A stretch of 15,763 nt of DNA, taken from the NCBI GenBank assembly GCA_026395475.1, contig JAPLYQ010000131.1, positions 1 through 15,763 of the forward strand, written 5' to 3'. The DNA is from Candidatus Roizmanbacteria bacterium. GTDB lineage: Bacteria; Patescibacteriota; Microgenomatia; UBA1406; GWC2-37-13. Under the pieces are notes generated by a model, which worked only from the letters and a program-made list of their open reading frames with translations, ran no database searches and was not told the DNA's origin. The position numbers and the translations under genes are program-made. Position 1 is the first letter of the stretch. Each line of letters opens with the position of its first letter. Below, in pieces: positions 14,316-15,763 of the stretch.

Positions 14316-15654
14316 AGCACCACTTACTCTTGCCTTGTTCGTCTATAACTCTGTTGAGGATGAGTGGGCATATCTTTCCCAAATCCAAGATAAGATACTT
14401 CGAAAAAAATTGATTATTGGTTCCAATCGTTTTTCTGATTGTTACTTGTTTGCAAATGCAGATCTTCCCACCTGTGTTTATCTCTCTCCAAGACCTATTC
14501 ATAAAGATTTTTTAAAATATTACGCATCTCTCACAGGATCAAAGATTATATGTAAGGTCCCAAAACAAAATACAGACTTCATGTGCAGAAATATTATTCA
14601 GGATGTTGAGCTTTTAAAATGGATAATAAAAAAAGCAAAAAAATATAATCAATCTATTACTTTATATTCCTATGCAAACTCTCCTTATCTGTATGAATTG
14701 AAAGAAAAACTTGAAACATATAATATACAAATTACTCTTCCCGATGCTCCTCTAAAAAAAGATTTATGGACAGTTTCCTATTTCGGTTCGAAAACTGGAT
14801 TTAGAGAAACCTTCCATCGTCATATGCCTTTAGGATATATTTGTAAAACTCCACAAGAGGCGGCTCAAAAAGCAGCAAAATTATATCAAATGAATAATGG
14901 CGTTGTTATTAAAACAGCCAGAGGAAATGCTGGTGAAGGCGTGCTTATCTATCGAAAAGGTGATCTCTCAACTCAAAAAACGGTCTGTGAAAAAACTCTA
15001 TTAACTCGCTGTGAAAAAGAGCCTTATTGTAGCACAGCTCAAATAGTGGTGGAAACATTTATTGACAGCACGCCAGAAAAAAAACAGCCCTTCCCTAGTA
15101 TTGAGGGATATGTTACGCAAGATGGGACACTAACATTCCCCTACTACTGCAACATGATTGTAACTAAGGAAGGTGAGTTTTACGGAATGGAGATGGCAAA
15201 GAATACATTGACATCTGACGTATCAAAGAAAGTAAACAAAATATCGAAAGACATTGCGACGACATATGCAAAAAAAGGTTTTAGAGGACGATTTGATATC
15301 GATTTTATTTATGATGGGAAAAAAGTATACGCAAATGAATCAAATGTACGCTGTAATGGTGGGACAGATACTTATTTCATTGTAAAAAAAATTGTTGGTG
15401 TGGATTTTTTTACGAAAAGATACGTCTTAGCAAAGTACATTGATCTTACGATAAAAGGAAGAAAAACACTAAAAAAAGTATTAAGCATATTAAAACCCTT
15501 ATTATTTAATACAAAACAACAATTGGGAATTGTTATTAACTCAGAAGCGGTAATTCGACATAAAGGACTTTCCTATATTATCATTGCAACTTCAAAGAAA
15601 GAGGCCTTCAAAGTCGATCAAAAAATTAATAATTTAATACAAAAATACTCTTGA
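14308..15654 (+). CDS. ATP-grasp ligase-like enzyme, paralogue 2 (PGM1-like)
   Basis: The 448-residue product is collinear with its upstream neighbour from LALFVYNSVEDEWAYL to the C-terminus but lacks the basic tail. The glycine-loop segment GVVIKTARGNAGEGVLI starts at 198; in the 23 residues from here the two paralogues share 16. VVETFID supplies the acidic hinge, and the metal site is FDID (Asp330, Asp332) with ANESNVRCNGGTD (Glu344, Asn346). Both copies keep all nucleotide and metal residues, so both are expected to be active, perhaps on successive steps or as a heteromer. Differences cluster in the N-terminal half and in the region before GFRGRFDID, where substrate is likely to bind. The start chosen is the ATG in ATGCATAA, which overlaps the previous stop; a TTG at 14299 is also in frame. 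The stop TGA lies inside the -35 box of the next promoter. Confidence 0.85.
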   Translation: MHKAPLTLALFVYNSVEDEWAYLSQIQDKILRKKLIIGSNRFSDCYLFANADLPTCVYLSPRPIHKDFLKYYASLTGSKIICKVPKQNTDFMCRNIIQDVELLKWIIKKAKKYNQSITLYSYANSPYLYELKEKLETYNIQITLPDAPLKKDLWTVSYFGSKTGFRETFHRHMPLGYICKTPQEAAQKAAKLYQMNNGVVIKTARGNAGEGVLIYRKGDLSTQKTVCEKTLLTRCEKEPYCSTAQIVVETFIDSTPEKKQPFPSIEGYVTQDGTLTFPYYCNMIVTKEGEFYGMEMAKNTLTSDVSKKVNKISKDIATTYAKKGFRGRFDIDFIYDGKKVYANESNVRCNGGTDTYFIVKKIVGVDFFTKRYVLAKYIDLTIKGRKTLKKVLSILKPLLFNTKQQLGIVINSEAVIRHKGLSYIIIATSKKEAFKVDQKINNLIQKYS

Positions 15655-15678
15655 CATTTGTATCAAATCAGCAATAAT
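15651..15678 (+). promoter_or_regulatory. Promoter of the gene starting at 15690
   Basis: TTGACA (15651-15656) overlaps the TGA stop of the preceding gene. AATAAT (15673-15678) follows after 16 nt and ends 11 nt before the ATG. The layout closely copies the promoter of the first ATP-grasp gene and again leaves only a few nucleotides of leader. Confidence 0.65.
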
Positions 15679-15683
15679 ATTGC
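15671..15683. promoter_or_regulatory. 13-bp perfect palindrome over a -10 box, possible operator
   Basis: GCAATAATATTGC is a 6-bp perfect inverted repeat around a central A, covering the -10 box and the region just before the predicted transcription start. It could bind a dimeric repressor; it could also be chance in A+T-rich DNA. Confidence 0.35.
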
Positions 15684-15689
15684 TTACTA

Positions 15690-15763
15690 ATGGAAAACGT
15701 AGAACAAGAAGATAAACCTCCGAGTACACGAACTCTCAGTAAAAAAAAACAACGGTCTTGGCG
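15690..15763 (+). CDS. N-terminus of an unidentified gene, truncated by the window end
   Basis: ATG at 15690 opens a frame of 24 full codons up to the edge. The visible residues are hydrophilic: MENVEQEDKPPSTRTL, then a basic patch SKKKQRSW. There is no signal peptide or membrane segment so far. A consensus -35 and a good -10 just upstream support this start. The acidic-then-basic tail loosely resembles the tail of the first ATP-grasp protein, but it is too short to assign a family. Confidence 0.5.
   Translation, partial: MENVEQEDKPPSTRTLSKKKQRSW

Overview
The window is A+T-rich, densely packed and uses standard stop codons (TGA ends the transporter, peptidase and second ATP-grasp genes). 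Short intergenic gaps, no Shine-Dalgarno sequence before any start I checked, several promoters whose -10 box lies 6-14 nt from the ATG, and divergent forms of common families all suggest an uncultured bacterium of the Patescibacteria/CPR type (Microgenomates-like). That placement is inferred from style only; there is no rRNA or marker gene here.

Layout. (1) 1-755, minus: an Lgt-fold membrane protein cut by the window edge, with the expected catalytic residues replaced. (2) 756-1171: no convincing gene. It holds the promoter of (1), a nested set of helices at 853-1120 that looks like an unannotated structured RNA, and a promoter for the next unit. (3) 1172-3679, plus: three overlapping genes, a HAD/NT5C-like phosphatase, a GT4 glycosyltransferase and a SAM methyltransferase, a small cell-surface glycan-type operon. 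(4) 3676-5316, minus: a GT-C (GT39-like) membrane glycosyltransferase, meeting (3) stop-to-stop with a 4-nt overlap and carrying an octamer tandem repeat inside its coding sequence. (5) 5395-7925, minus: pepA (M17 leucyl aminopeptidase) translationally coupled to a protein with four CBS domains and an apparent HPF/RaiA-like C-terminal domain. (6) 7972-12748, minus: a membrane-fusion protein and an RND transporter. (7) 12870-15654, plus: two tandem paralogous ATP-grasp ligases, followed by the start of another gene with its own promoter.

Units (6) and (7) are divergent, with consensus -35 boxes only 22 nt apart. My main functional hypothesis is that the two ATP-grasp enzymes make an amide- or peptide-linked product and that the RND/MFP pair exports it or responds to it. 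This rests on gene position and family knowledge, not proof. Other items worth a look are the structured RNA, the Lgt-like apparent pseudoenzyme, the CBS-HPF fusion, the possibly slippage-prone octamer repeat, and the recurrent near-leaderless promoter layout.
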